From a virus: a stretch of 22,882 nt of DNA. The notes beneath the pieces are model-generated. The model ran no database searches. It saw only the letters and a list, made by a program, of their open reading frames with translations, and was not told where the DNA came from. Both the position numbers and the translations under genes were made by a program. Shown piece by piece: positions 5,978-14,645 of the stretch; position 1 is the first letter of the stretch, and each line of letters begins with the position of its first letter. The stretch covers positions 1 to 22,882 of the IMG/VR virus record IMGVR_UViG_3300032242_001183. One strand, written 5' to 3'.

Positions 5978-8431
5978 ATGAATAAGTCCCAAGTCATCAT
6001 TGGTGTCGGCGCTGACGTCAAACTGCAAGACCTCGACAGAGGCATCGCCAAACTTCAGCAGCTGCGGGCAGAGGTAAATCACGGCAGTCCTGCCTTCAAG
6101 GTTCTGGGCGAAAATGTCGACGGCTTCACGTCCAAAATCAGCCATAACTTCACCGAGGCACTCAGTGGCGTAGGTGTAGCCCTCGCCGCAACCTTCTCCG
6201 TTGAGAAGGTTGGCGAGTTCTTCAAGTCCACCATCGAGGCCGCGATGGAGGACGAGAAGGCACTGCGCTCGCTGGCTATAACCATGCGCAATGTCGGCGA
6301 CTCAACCCCCATCAAGGAAGTCACCGAGTTTGTTGACAAGTTGGCCGAGCAGACAGGCGTGGCCAAGGAGCAACTGATCCCGGCCTATCAGAAGCTGGAG
6401 ACTGTTTTAGGGGATGGTGCCAAGGCTCAAACCAACCTCAAGTTGGCCATGGATATCTCGGCCGGCACGGGCCGCGATTTGGAAACCGTCACCCTCGCAC
6501 TCTCGAGAGGTTTTGCAGGATCCACGACGGCTTTGAGCCGTCTGGGTGCCGGCATCGACAAGTCGGTGCTGGCCACCGGCGACATGACTCAGATCACGCA
6601 GGTGCTGGCCGACAAGTTTCAGGGCCAAGCAGCTGCAGCAGCGGACACCTTCTCTGGTCGCCTGAACCGCATCTCGGTCGCTACCAATCAAGCCAAAGAG
6701 GACATCGGCTACGCCCTGCTCAACTCGATTGACCAACTCAGCCAGGCATTTGGCGGCGCTGACGGAATCACCGGGCAAATAGACCTCTTTGGCAAATCAG
6801 TCGCGAACACGATAAATGGCGTCAACTTTCTGACGAAATACGTCACCACGTTGGGAACAAGCGCCACAAATGCTTCCGGCGGAATTGGCTTCTTTACTGA
6901 GAAGCTCAAGACTCTCGCAGACTTACTCAAGGGAACTGTCAACGGACTGCAGACCTTGGGCAACATCATGCAAGTGTTGCAGCTGTTCGGGGCGGCAAAC
7001 GCGGCTAAGACACAGATGCAGGCAGACGAATATCACGGTGCCTACACAGCCATCTCGGCATACAACAAGGGCGCTAACGCTGCTATTGGAACAGTGGATG
7101 GGCTGACGAACGCCCTCGACGACAACAGCGCAGCAGCAGCAAACAATGCCGCCTCACTCGCTGCGGCCAATGCTCAAGCGTTCGCTCGTTTCGCCGATCG
7201 AGGGTCGCCTACCGCTATCGAACACTCCATGGCGTCTTTCGCTCTCACTCCGGCTGAACTGAAAGCTGCGAATGATCGAGACGCTGCTCTCGCCGCATCT
7301 TTGGCTAGGGTCAAGGGCGGCGGTTCATCGACTAAGGCTGCCTCAGATGTCGTCAAACTGGTCGCCATCGACTACGCCAAGGCCGCTGCAGATATCAACA
7401 AGTCTCTAAACGGCCTCTCGGTCTCCATCTCTGGCGGCGGCGGCAAGGTTACGCAGGCGCTGGCCGATGAGTTCAAGGCCCGCACAGACACCTTCAAGGC
7501 TGCCATTACCGAACAGCAGAACATCATCAAGGGCGCTCAGGACGCTATCGCGTCGTACTCAGATCAGGTCTCCAGCACTGTCTTTGGATCGCTGGCTAAG
7601 TCCTTCAAAGACTCCTTCTCGGCAACGGTGAAGGATGCCGCCGGGAATGACGTCAACGCTGGCCCCGAGGCGATCGTGAAGCTCATGTTGGGCGACCTCG
7701 CTGCGCAGCAGAAGGCCGTTTCGCGCGTCTCCGCGATCGCTCTGAAACTCCCCGGCGCTCTCACCCAGCAGATCCTGAGCCTTGACCCCGGTCCCGCGTT
7801 CGCTCTGGCTGATTACCTCGCCAACAATCCTGACCTCACTCAGCGATTGACGGATAACTACAACTCGCTGGCCGATCAGACCAAGACCCTGCTGGGCGAT
7901 CCGATGGCTAACGCCTTCGCCACCGTAGGCGGCCAGTCTGCAGTGGCTCTGATCGCGGGCGCTAAGTCTGCTATCGCTTCGATCTCTAGTGAGTTCCAAG
8001 CATGGGCCGCGAACGCGCTGCATGTCACGATCACGATGGACACGACTGGCGTATCTGACACCGCCGTCACGGCCGCGAACACCGCACTCGACGCCGCTCT
8101 CGCAGCGATCGCTCCCGGCTTGGGTGGCCTCGCTGCTGCCGGCGGGTTCATGGGCCTCGTCAACCCACTCGCGGGCCGGGCAAGTGGTGGCTCGGTCACC
8201 GGCGGCACGCCCTACATGGTGGGCGAGAACGGCCCCGAAATATTCGTGCCAGGCATTGACGGGACGATCATCCCGAACGGCGGCATGGCTGGTGGCTCGG
8301 CCGGCTCGGGCAACACTTACGCGATCACCGTGAATTCAGGCGTCGGGGATCCGCGCCAGATCGGTCAGGACATCGTGCAATACATCCGCACCTTTGAGAT
8401 GTCCTCCGGCCGCGTTTTCGCTAAGGCATAA
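5978..8431 (+). CDS. Tail tape measure protein
   Basis: The longest gene of the tail block, 817 residues, sets tail length and enters the cell envelope during DNA injection. The N-terminal 140 residues are helical and charged, the middle is rich in Ala, Gly, Ser and Thr (for example the Ala/Asn-rich stretch near residues 380-400), and a second helical part follows. Near residue 740-768 is the hallmark tape-measure ending ASGGSVTGGTPYMVGENGPE with FVPGIDGTIIPNGG. The start ATG has GGGAGA ahead of it and is 2 nt from the previous stop. No frameshift or truncation is seen. A short gene of this size suggests a fairly short tail. Confidence 0.93.
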   Translation: MNKSQVIIGVGADVKLQDLDRGIAKLQQLRAEVNHGSPAFKVLGENVDGFTSKISHNFTEALSGVGVALAATFSVEKVGEFFKSTIEAAMEDEKALRSLAITMRNVGDSTPIKEVTEFVDKLAEQTGVAKEQLIPAYQKLETVLGDGAKAQTNLKLAMDISAGTGRDLETVTLALSRGFAGSTTALSRLGAGIDKSVLATGDMTQITQVLADKFQGQAAAAADTFSGRLNRISVATNQAKEDIGYALLNSIDQLSQAFGGADGITGQIDLFGKSVANTINGVNFLTKYVTTLGTSATNASGGIGFFTEKLKTLADLLKGTVNGLQTLGNIMQVLQLFGAANAAKTQMQADEYHGAYTAISAYNKGANAAIGTVDGLTNALDDNSAAAANNAASLAAANAQAFARFADRGSPTAIEHSMASFALTPAELKAANDRDAALAASLARVKGGGSSTKAASDVVKLVAIDYAKAAADINKSLNGLSVSISGGGGKVTQALADEFKARTDTFKAAITEQQNIIKGAQDAIASYSDQVSSTVFGSLAKSFKDSFSATVKDAAGNDVNAGPEAIVKLMLGDLAAQQKAVSRVSAIALKLPGALTQQILSLDPGPAFALADYLANNPDLTQRLTDNYNSLADQTKTLLGDPMANAFATVGGQSAVALIAGAKSAIASISSEFQAWAANALHVTITMDTTGVSDTAVTAANTALDAALAAIAPGLGGLAAAGGFMGLVNPLAGRASGGSVTGGTPYMVGENGPEIFVPGIDGTIIPNGGMAGGSAGSGNTYAITVNSGVGDPRQIGQDIVQYIRTFEMSSGRVFAKA

Positions 8432-8434
8432 GCG

Positions 8435-9628
8435 ATGCAGGCAACCATCGCCATGAGCCTGTACGCCAACGGCATCGGCAACTACTTCACCCTCGACGAC
8501 ACGACCAAGGGCGTCCTCGACAACACCACCTATGTGCTCGCGGGCGACGTCGCGGTCGATGTGACCAGCGACCTGCGAACCGTGCAGATCAAGCGCGGAC
8601 GCTCGAGGCAGTTGTCCAAGTACGTCGCCGGCACCGGCAACATGTTGCTCACCAACTCGGCCCGAAAGTACGACCCGACCTATGCAGCCGGGCCGTACTA
8701 CGGCTCCATCGTGCCGGGCAAGGAAGTGGTCATCAGTCACGCTGGGGTCACGCTCGCGACCCTCAACGTGGCTGACTGGAATCTGGCCTACGATCTGGGA
8801 TCCGATGACACTGCCAGCGTTGCCTGCGTGGATGGCTTCCAGCAGCTCGCGCAAAAGACGACGACCCCTGGCACCGCGACCGCTCAGCTGACGGGCGCTC
8901 GGATCAACGCCTACCTGAACGACGCTGGCTGGCCTTCGGGTGCTAGGGCGATCTCTGCCGGTCAAGCAACGCTCGGCGCTGACGTTGTCACGTCCACGCA
9001 GAACACGCTCGCCTACCTTCAGAAGGTCGAGGCCAGCGAGCCGGGTGCGTTTTTCATTTCCAAGAACGGCCTCGCGGTATTCAAGGACCGCGCCGACCTG
9101 CAGGCGTTCACCTCGAATGTCACGATCGGCACCGGAGGCATCGGCTTCACAGACATTCAGGTGGTTTACGGCATCGAGGAGCTGTATACCTCGATCACCG
9201 TGAACTACAGCGGAGGCGGCGTCACTGTCTCGGACGCGACCGCGCAAACCAACTATGGCCCTCTGGGCTTGACCGTGGATTCCCTGCTGACTTCTGTCAA
9301 CGATGCCACCGACCTCGCCAACTGGCTGCTGAGCAAGTACAAGGACCCCACCTACCGGATCTCGTCGGTGACGTTCAACATGGACGGCGTCACGAGCGCG
9401 CAGGTGGGGCAACTTCTCAGCCTCGAGCTGGGCGACATGGTGCTGGTGACGTTCACGCCAGCGAACCTTGGCGCAGCGTTGTCGCAGTACGTCAGCGTTG
9501 AGGGCATCCAGCATGACGCGACGCCCGCGAACTACACGATGACCTTGTCGCTGGGCGAGACGTTCGCAGCCTTCCAGCTCGACTCCACCACTTTCGGCGT
9601 CCTCGACGTCAACGCGCTCGGATTCTAA
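8435..9628 (+). CDS. Minor tail protein (distal tail / hub-like)
   Basis: A 397-residue beta-rich protein directly after the tape measure. Visible blocks include SDLRTVQIKRGRSRQLSKYV, GTGNMLLTNSARKYDPTYA and GPYYGSIVPGKEVVIS, the pattern of actinophage minor tail proteins that form the tail tip. The C-terminal DSTTFGVLDVNALGF is a repeated ending in such proteins, echoed inside the N-terminus by LDDTTKGVLDN. Predicted role: baseplate hub or tail tip. No catalytic domain is seen. The ribosome site is weak (AAGG in the tail of the previous gene), so translation is probably coupled to the tape measure gene. Confidence 0.75.
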   Translation: MQATIAMSLYANGIGNYFTLDDTTKGVLDNTTYVLAGDVAVDVTSDLRTVQIKRGRSRQLSKYVAGTGNMLLTNSARKYDPTYAAGPYYGSIVPGKEVVISHAGVTLATLNVADWNLAYDLGSDDTASVACVDGFQQLAQKTTTPGTATAQLTGARINAYLNDAGWPSGARAISAGQATLGADVVTSTQNTLAYLQKVEASEPGAFFISKNGLAVFKDRADLQAFTSNVTIGTGGIGFTDIQVVYGIEELYTSITVNYSGGGVTVSDATAQTNYGPLGLTVDSLLTSVNDATDLANWLLSKYKDPTYRISSVTFNMDGVTSAQVGQLLSLELGDMVLVTFTPANLGAALSQYVSVEGIQHDATPANYTMTLSLGETFAAFQLDSTTFGVLDVNALGF

Positions 9629-9640
9629 GAAGGGGAAACC

Positions 9641-10528
9641 ATGGCACAGTTTGTTACCGGCAGCGTTCTAACTGCTGCGAGTCTGAACTCTCAGTTCAAC
9701 ACGCAAACCATCGCCACCGCTACAAGTAACTACACGCTCGGCAGCGCGAACGCCGGCGAGCTCGTCCTGCTCACTTCAGCGAGCGCTGGCACGGTGACGA
9801 TCCCTCTGGACGCGACGTACAACTTCGCCACGGGAACGATCATTGAGATGTATAACTCGGGCGCTGGCTCGTGGAGTATTGCCACCGCCGGCACCGCCTC
9901 AACTGTTGCGGGAACCTCAACAACCCTGAGCCAGTATCAAGCATCGAGACTCATCAAGACTGCCCCATCAACATGGTTCGTGGATGGTGGCGCTTCGACC
10001 GTAACGACGCCCGGCCTGTCATTGATCACCCCCACCACGATCGCCAACTCTGGCGGCACCGCCTCATTGTCTGGCGGCGCGGTAACACTGTCCGGTGTCT
10101 CCAGCGTGAGCTTGAATGGCGTTTTCTCCGCTTCCTATGCCCAGTACGTCGTCAAGTTCTATGGAACAACCAGTGCCACAAACACCACGGTGAACTTCCG
10201 TTTGCGGGCGTCTGGTACGGACGCAACCGGATCAAACTACAACTACCAAAACTGGTATTTTCAAGGCGCTAGTGGTAACGGTGGAGCTGGAAGCAATACC
10301 AGCATGCGCATATCTACGAGTTCAACCACGGACGGCATCGTCCAACTTGAACTCGCCAACCCTTTCGCGACGGCGGTCACCAACTTGTTTGGCACGGGTG
10401 GCTATTACGGCGGCGTGGATATGAACGCCGGCTATCACACACTTTCCACGTCCTACGACGGCTGCACACTATTCCCCGGCTCCGGCACTTTCAGCGGAAC
10501 TATTCGCGTTTTCGGATACAAGGCATAA
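9641..10528 (+). CDS. Tail fibre / receptor-binding minor tail protein
   Basis: A 295-residue protein rich in Ser, Thr, Gly, Ala and Asn and almost without charged residues, as in phage adhesins. The N-terminal MAQFVTGSVLTAASLNSQFN resembles the virion-attachment end of actinophage tail proteins. Residues 55-125 form a strand-rich segment (TIIEMYNSGAGSWSIAT). The C-terminal half, from about SVSLNGVFSASYAQYVVKF through LRASGTDATGSNYNYQNWYF to GTIRVFGYKA, is a jelly-roll-like sandwich repeated in many phage tail proteins. Strong AAGGGGAAA ribosome site. It is the last large virion gene, so it probably meets the receptor, but this is inferred from position and composition. Confidence 0.68.
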   Translation: MAQFVTGSVLTAASLNSQFNTQTIATATSNYTLGSANAGELVLLTSASAGTVTIPLDATYNFATGTIIEMYNSGAGSWSIATAGTASTVAGTSTTLSQYQASRLIKTAPSTWFVDGGASTVTTPGLSLITPTTIANSGGTASLSGGAVTLSGVSSVSLNGVFSASYAQYVVKFYGTTSATNTTVNFRLRASGTDATGSNYNYQNWYFQGASGNGGAGSNTSMRISTSSTTDGIVQLELANPFATAVTNLFGTGGYYGGVDMNAGYHTLSTSYDGCTLFPGSGTFSGTIRVFGYKA

Positions 10529-10536
10529 GGATCATC

Positions 10537-10749
10537 ATGGCTGACGTTATCGAGACCGACTACACCACAGACCCGCCCACCGTCACTGAGCGCGACTTCA
10601 CGCCAGAGGAAAAGGCCCAGCGAGTCGCCGACGAGAAGGTCGTTGCTGATGCAGTGAAGGCCGCTGCTGAACGAGCGAAAGAACGCTCCGCGCTGCTCAC
10701 CAGACTGGGACTCACTGAGGAAGAAGTCGAGCTCCTGCTCGCGCGCTAA
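10537..10749 (+). CDS. Small tail-associated protein
   Basis: A 70-residue acidic and highly helical protein with the ending RSALLTRLGLTEEEVELLLA. Small proteins with this 'LLxRLGLTxEExxLLL' tail frequently follow tail fibre genes in actinophages and may be fibre chaperones or structural accessories. It has AAGGA 8-9 nt ahead of the ATG and is 8 nt after the tail fibre stop. No catalytic motif. Family name not certain. Confidence 0.6.
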   Translation: MADVIETDYTTDPPTVTERDFTPEEKAQRVADEKVVADAVKAAAERAKERSALLTRLGLTEEEVELLLAR

Positions 10750-10782
10750 ACCTTTCACCGTCACGCCGAGCAAAGGCTGTCC

Positions 10783-11073
10783 ATGCTTGCTGCATCATTC
10801 TTCGATCCCAACTCAAACGGCTGGGACATCACCGACCTCGCCTCAATCCTCGGCCTGCTGGTCGCGATCTGCGCGGTGGTGGCAAGTATCTGGAAACTGT
10901 TCCAACTCGCGGCCGAGAAGTTCGCCCGTGAGGTTCGCGAGATCGTCAAGGACGAGATCGCCACGGCCACCCTTCCTATTCAGCCTGGCTACCGCAACGG
11001 TGGCGAGAGTCTCGCGGATCTCGCGCACGCAGTGAAAGCGATCGCCGCCAAGCAAGGTGTGAGCCTCGACTAA
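10783..11073 (+). CDS. Single-pass membrane protein (lysis cassette)
   Basis: A 96-residue protein with one clear hydrophobic segment (about residues 18-41, LASILGLLVAICAVVASIWK) and a long soluble tail beginning LFQLAAEKFAREVREIVKDE. Topology suggests N-terminal anchor with cytoplasmic or periplasmic tail. Small membrane proteins of this sort (DUF2746-type) lie between tail and lysis genes in actinophages and may be a second holin, antiholin or lysis regulator. AAAGG stands 7 nt before the ATG. A hairpin terminator follows, so it is probably transcribed with the tail genes. Confidence 0.62.
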   Translation: MLAASFFDPNSNGWDITDLASILGLLVAICAVVASIWKLFQLAAEKFAREVREIVKDEIATATLPIQPGYRNGGESLADLAHAVKAIAAKQGVSLD

Positions 11074-11090
11074 TCCAGCACCACACATCA

Positions 11091-11124
11091 GCCCTCGACC
11101 ACGACGGTCGGGGGCTTCACTTTT
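11091..11124 (+). terminator. Rho-independent-like terminator
   Basis: GCCCTCGACC (11091-11100) and GGTCGGGGGC (11106-11115) form a 10-bp stem with one G-T pair and a 5-nt loop, followed by TTCACTTTT. It separates the membrane protein gene from the holin gene, so the holin may have its own promoter or depend on read-through. Confidence 0.7.
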
Positions 11125-11136
11125 AGGGGAGACATC

Positions 11137-11361
11137 ATGGGCAACTTTCTTGCCAACACACCTTTGGGTACTGCACTCAAGACTTTTGTCGCTGTCCTGC
11201 TGTCGGCCGTCATCGGCTCTTGGGCCACCGACGGGGCGATCAGTTTCGAAAAGTGGCAGACGTGGGTGATCGCTGCCTGCGTGAGCGCTTTGCCGGTCAT
11301 CGTCAACTGGCTAAACCCGGCCGACAATCGGTATGGCAACGGCGCGGACGCGCACAACTGA
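11137..11361 (+). CDS. Holin, r1t-like
   Basis: A 74-residue protein with two membrane segments (about residues 11-29 TALKTFVAVLLSAVIGSWA and 42-57 WVIAACVSALPVIVNW) joined by a short charged turn, and a hydrophilic end LNPADNRYGNGADAHN. The 'NP.D.RYG' after the second segment is the r1t-type holin signature. Holins oligomerise in the inner membrane and let endolysin reach the wall. GGGGA stands about 8 nt before the ATG. The stop TGA shares bases with the endolysin ATG (TGATG), a lysis cassette arrangement. Confidence 0.82.
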   Translation: MGNFLANTPLGTALKTFVAVLLSAVIGSWATDGAISFEKWQTWVIAACVSALPVIVNWLNPADNRYGNGADAHN

Positions 11362-11900
11362 TGGCCACGAGCCTCAACGGCTGGCCGGTCATCACGCCAG
11401 CACTCGCACCCCTGCAGCTGCGCAGCACCACGATCCCCGGCACCAAGCGCGCGCTGAGGATCGCGAAGCCTGCAGCCCCGCTGCTGGCCGCGTTCGCTGC
11501 CGACTGGCATCGACTGATGCCGGCACGCCTGAAGCTCGACACCGGGCCGGTGGCCTGCTGGTGCTATCGCCAAGCGAGAGCCGCCAACGGCTTTTCGGAC
11601 CATGCATCAGCGACAGCTCTAGATCTTCGCTGGGATGTGCTCAAGGCCGACAACAAACGACACATGACCGACGAGGAACTCGTCACGCTGCGGGCGATCC
11701 TCGGTAAGTACGTCACGGTCGATGGCCATCATGTCCTCGCATCCGGTGCTTTCTGGAGCAAGGACACCGACGAGATGCACACAGAACTTTCGCAGGCTTG
11801 GGATCGTGCGAACGGTGCCAAGCGCACCACCACCCTGAAAGACGTCGAGCAAGTCATCGAGCGACTACACATCGCGCCTGACGGGACGAGGCCGATCTGA
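11361..11900 (+). CDS. Endolysin, M15 family peptidase
   Basis: A 179-residue peptidoglycan peptidase of the M15 (VanY/L-Ala-D-Glu or D-Ala-D-Ala peptidase) type. The zinc ligands are visible: H81 and D88 in SDHASATALDLRW and H140 in DTDEMHTEL. These match the S-x-H-x6-D and E-x-x-H arrangement of the family. No signal peptide, so release by the neighbouring holin is expected. The longer frame back to 11220 overlaps the holin in another frame and is not used; the ATG at 11361 overlaps the holin stop. A C-terminal helix-rich segment of about 35 residues follows the domain, and no recognisable cell-wall binding domain is present. Confidence 0.85.
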   Translation: MATSLNGWPVITPALAPLQLRSTTIPGTKRALRIAKPAAPLLAAFAADWHRLMPARLKLDTGPVACWCYRQARAANGFSDHASATALDLRWDVLKADNKRHMTDEELVTLRAILGKYVTVDGHHVLASGAFWSKDTDEMHTELSQAWDRANGAKRTTTLKDVEQVIERLHIAPDGTRPI

Positions 11901-12157
11901 TGGCACTGGCCGACGCCCTGCAGGCGGCCAAGTCAGGACTGCCCAAGGGTCCGAAATGCTCGGTGTGCCTGCTGCTGCTCACACTGCCCGAGGATGACTC
12001 CAAGGCTTTCGCTGCCGCACTCGATGACGTCGGCTACCCGCTGACCGCCATCGTGCGCGCAATGGAAGCCGAGAACCTGCCACGCATCGGTCAGCACTCG
12101 CTGCGACGACATCGACGACGGGAGTGCCTGCGTGACACTCAGCGATCGACTGGCTGA
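11900..12157 (+). CDS. Small HTH-like, Cys-containing protein
   Basis: An 85-residue protein with a CxxC pair (PKCSVCLLL) and a C-terminal segment (YPLTAIVRAMEAENLPRIGQ then HSLRRHRRREC) that resembles the helix-turn-helix of small DNA-binding proteins common in actinophages. Such proteins often precede a metallophosphoesterase gene, as here. The ATG overlaps the endolysin stop (TGATG) and the 3' end overlaps the next gene by 26 nt in another frame. Whether it binds DNA is not shown; a small terminase relative is an alternative. Confidence 0.58.
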   Translation: MALADALQAAKSGLPKGPKCSVCLLLLTLPEDDSKAFAAALDDVGYPLTAIVRAMEAENLPRIGQHSLRRHRRRECLRDTQRSTG

Positions 12158-13319
12158 ACTCGCCGACGCGGGATCCACGCTGCCACAGGTAGATCGCGCA
12201 CCGAACGGCTGGGAGGCCGGCATCCGTTACGAGCCGGATGGCTCGCGGATCGTCACCCTGCCACCGTCCCCGGCGCTCGCCGATGAAGCCTCGTGGGCTG
12301 CAGCTGTGCGATCGCTGGGCACCGACGTGCCTGACGGCTATCGCGTCCGGCTGGTGGAGGCCAAGTACGACCCGGCCGCCTGGCATCGAGATGCTGAAGG
12401 TGAGGACGCGGTCACTCGACCGATCTGGCGCTACCGCTTCGTCGTCGAGGTCGCCCCGGCGCGCATTGACGTCGAGGATTTGCTGGCCGCGATCAAGCCT
12501 CGCAAGGCTGACCCCAAGCCCACGGAACCCGCGCCGACCTTTGTGTTCGCGGTCGGCGATCTGCAGCTCGGCAAACCTGACGGCGACGGCACTGCCGGTA
12601 CCGTGCAGCGTTTCGCGGACTCCCTCGACCGCGCTGTCACGCGCTACAAGTCGCTGCGCAAGGCTGGCAAGGCGGGCGCGGTCTTCTTGCCGTGGCTAGG
12701 TGACTGCATCGAGGGCTACAGCAGCCAAGGCGGCGCGATGATCTCGCGGCTTGACTTGACTGTGACCGAGATGGTGCGCGTCTATCGCCGACTGATGGCC
12801 GAGCAGGTGAGCGCGTTCTCTGATCTCACCGATGAGCTGACGGTGGCTGTCGTGCCCGGCAATCACGACGAGGCGATCCGCGTGGCTAATGCGTCCGGCG
12901 TCACGCGCTACGACGATTCGTGGGCGATCGACGGCGCCAGCGCCGTGGCCGACATCATGGCTGCCAAGGGTCGCCACGTTGACTGGATCTTCCCCGGCCA
13001 TGACGGCATGCACCTGACGGTCGATGTTGCCGGCACGCGCATCGGGATGCTGCACGGGCATCAGACCAAGGGCAAGATGCAGACGTGGCTGGCCAATAAG
13101 GCGATGGATCGCGACGCGATCGGCACCGCCGACGTGGTGCTGTCCGGTCACTTTCACACCCTGCGCCTTGAGCAGCTCGGGCCGACGACGTGGCTGCAGA
13201 CCGGCGCGATGGACGGCGGCTCAGTGTGGTGGAACCACCGCGGCGGGCTGTCTAATCCCCCGGCCTCGCTGACGTTTCTGGCATCGCAGGGCAACTGGCA
13301 CGGGCTGGAGGTTGTGTGA
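12132..13319 (+). CDS. Calcineurin-like metallophosphoesterase
   Basis: A 395-residue protein with a phosphoesterase domain from about residue 137: GDLQ with D143 (motif I), LGDCIEG with D191 (motif II), PGNHDE with N244-H245-D246 (motif III), LHGHQ near 312 and SGHFH with H340 and H342. These residues bind the two metals of the family (Mre11/calcineurin fold). The first 130 residues are a separate, phage-specific region. Possible activities are nuclease or phosphatase on DNA ends or nucleotides; substrate not visible. GTG start with GGGAG (12119-12123). Such proteins are common in actinophages next to lysis genes, without an agreed function. Confidence 0.85.
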   Translation: MTLSDRLAELADAGSTLPQVDRAPNGWEAGIRYEPDGSRIVTLPPSPALADEASWAAAVRSLGTDVPDGYRVRLVEAKYDPAAWHRDAEGEDAVTRPIWRYRFVVEVAPARIDVEDLLAAIKPRKADPKPTEPAPTFVFAVGDLQLGKPDGDGTAGTVQRFADSLDRAVTRYKSLRKAGKAGAVFLPWLGDCIEGYSSQGGAMISRLDLTVTEMVRVYRRLMAEQVSAFSDLTDELTVAVVPGNHDEAIRVANASGVTRYDDSWAIDGASAVADIMAAKGRHVDWIFPGHDGMHLTVDVAGTRIGMLHGHQTKGKMQTWLANKAMDRDAIGTADVVLSGHFHTLRLEQLGPTTWLQTGAMDGGSVWWNHRGGLSNPPASLTFLASQGNWHGLEVV

Positions 13320-13546
13320 GCATCATCGACGAGCGAGCCGAGCATTACGGCGACCCCGCGCCCAACATGGAACGCACCGCTGATCTCTGGACTGCTTACC
13401 TTGGCCTGCCGGTGAGTGCTCACGATGTGGCCATCTGCATGATGCTGGTGAAGATTTCGCGCAGCGCGGTCACGCATCACTCAGACAACTACACCGACAT
13501 GCGTGGGTATTCGGTGATCGCCGAGGCACTGTCCAAGGACCGCTAG
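13316..13546 (+). CDS. DUF6378 family protein
   Basis: A 76-residue protein matching the phage DUF6378 pattern: IDERAEHYGDPAPNMERTA, then LWTAYLGLPVSAHDVAICMM and LVKISRSAV plus DNYTDMRGYSVIAEAL. The family is of unknown function and is usually found in phage DNA-metabolism regions. The GTG start overlaps the phosphoesterase stop (GTGA). Small and all helical, with no catalytic residues identified. The call is by pattern recognition. Confidence 0.72.
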   Translation: MSIIDERAEHYGDPAPNMERTADLWTAYLGLPVSAHDVAICMMLVKISRSAVTHHSDNYTDMRGYSVIAEALSKDR

Positions 13547-13768
13547 ATGCCTCGCGTGAAGATCGTCGCGGGTTCTGTCGAGCTGACCGTTGATGGCATC
13601 GACTACACGCGCCGACAGGTGGCCGCACTTCTGCAGCAGGTGGCCGCCTTGGCCGCGCTCATGGATGCGCAAGAGGAACCCTCGACTAATCCCATCGGCT
13701 TCTCCGCGCACCTTGAGCGCGCCCCCGAGTCCTTAGATACGTCGCTCCCCTACGACGACGAGGACTAG
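13547..13768 (+). CDS. Hypothetical protein, 73 aa
   Basis: A 73-residue protein, VKIVAGSVELTVDGIDYTRR followed by a heptad-like helix QVAALLQQVAALAALMDAQ and an acidic tail ending YDDED. The helix suggests oligomerisation. ATG follows the previous TAG directly; AAGGA lies 6-8 nt before it. It is the last gene of the rightward block and is closed by the terminator at 13796-13833. No family recognised. Confidence 0.55.
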   Translation: MPRVKIVAGSVELTVDGIDYTRRQVAALLQQVAALAALMDAQEEPSTNPIGFSAHLERAPESLDTSLPYDDED

Positions 13769-13795
13769 GCCCTGCGCGTTGCTGCGCCCAAGGCC

Positions 13796-13833
13796 AAAAG
13801 ACCCCCGACCTGTAACAGGGTCGGGGGTCTTTT
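13796..13833. terminator. Strong bidirectional terminator
   Basis: A perfect 15-bp stem (AAAAGACCCCCGACC at 13796-13810, GGTCGGGGGTCTTTT at 13819-13833) with an 8-nt loop and A/T-runs on both sides. It stops the rightward virion/lysis operon and the leftward integrase gene, which converge here. This is the best terminator of the window. Confidence 0.95.
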
Positions 13834-13841
13834 CGGCTTAT

Positions 13842-14618
13842 CTAGGCGACAGCCATCACCGCCGCCGTCATCGCGTCATCTCCGACCAACGTGTAACGCG
13901 CCGTGGTCTCCGGCCGAGCATGACCGAGCAACTGCTGCACGGCGCGCAAATCTTTTGTTGCGTTGTACGCAGCAGTCGCAAACCGATGGCGCAGCGAGTG
14001 CGCGGTCCATCCATCGGGCAGGCACTTTTCTAGTCGGTCGGCCACATAGTCGGCCGTCACATGTTTGCCAGGGCGAGCGGTCGATGGGAACGCCCAGCCG
14101 GTGAGATCTCCGAGCGCCTCGCGCAGCACTGGATGGATCGGCACGCGACGCACCTTGTCACCCTTACCCAGCACTATCAACGCGTTGCCTTGCACGTCGT
14201 GCGCGTGGACGGCAGCGATCTCGGCTCGACGCAGCCCGGCATAAGCACCCAAGCGCAGCATGAGGGTCTGCTCGGCGTCGGCCTTGATGAGGGCCTCGCG
14301 CAGCTCACGCTCGGGGATCGGATGCGGGACACCCTGCGGAGCCTTTACCGTTCGCAGGCCAAGGCTGGGATCGCCGGCGATCAGTCCACGCTGGAGCGCC
14401 CAGCGGTAGAACGAATGGACGCTGGCTTGGAAGGACTTGCGGGACTCGGCGCGCAGTTGGGTCTGCGCGGCCATGAAGGCGACGAGGTCGTCCTGCGTGG
14501 CCTCGAGCAGTGGCACCGCGACCGCGAGGCGGGTCAAGTGGGAGCGCCGCAGGCGGACGGTGCCGGACGCGGCACCGCTGGCGGAGTACCACGCCAGCCA
14601 GTCCGCGATCAGGTTCAC
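13842..14618 (-). CDS. int: Tyrosine integrase (site-specific recombinase)
   Basis: A 258-residue tyrosine recombinase that joins the phage attP to the host attB. The N-terminal SAM-like core-binding domain spans about residues 1-95 and the catalytic domain 100-258. Catalytic residues: R130 (AYAGLRRAEI), K154/K155 region (GKGDKVRRV), H207 and R210 (HSLRHRFAT), H233 (LLGHARPET) and nucleophile Y242 (ARYTLVG). The start is GTG at 14616-14618 with GGGAG 7 nt ahead (CTCCC on the plus strand, 14626-14630). A longer open frame to 14804 would cross the poly-C run and the tRNA-like attP, so it is not chosen. The protein is short, without an arm-binding N-terminal domain of the lambda type clearly visible. 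Confidence 0.93.
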   Translation of the reverse strand: MNLIADWLAWYSASGAASGTVRLRRSHLTRLAVAVPLLEATQDDLVAFMAAQTQLRAESRKSFQASVHSFYRWALQRGLIAGDPSLGLRTVKAPQGVPHPIPERELREALIKADAEQTLMLRLGAYAGLRRAEIAAVHAHDVQGNALIVLGKGDKVRRVPIHPVLREALGDLTGWAFPSTARPGKHVTADYVADRLEKCLPDGWTAHSLRHRFATAAYNATKDLRAVQQLLGHARPETTARYTLVGDDAMTAAVMAVA

Positions 14619-14645
14619 TTCAGTTCTCCCACCCGTTTCGGGGAT

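Noticed and set aside
8336-9514. A long minus-strand ORF of 392 codons
   Set aside because: It lies fully antisense to the minor tail protein gene; its length is the normal result of high GC and third-position bias.
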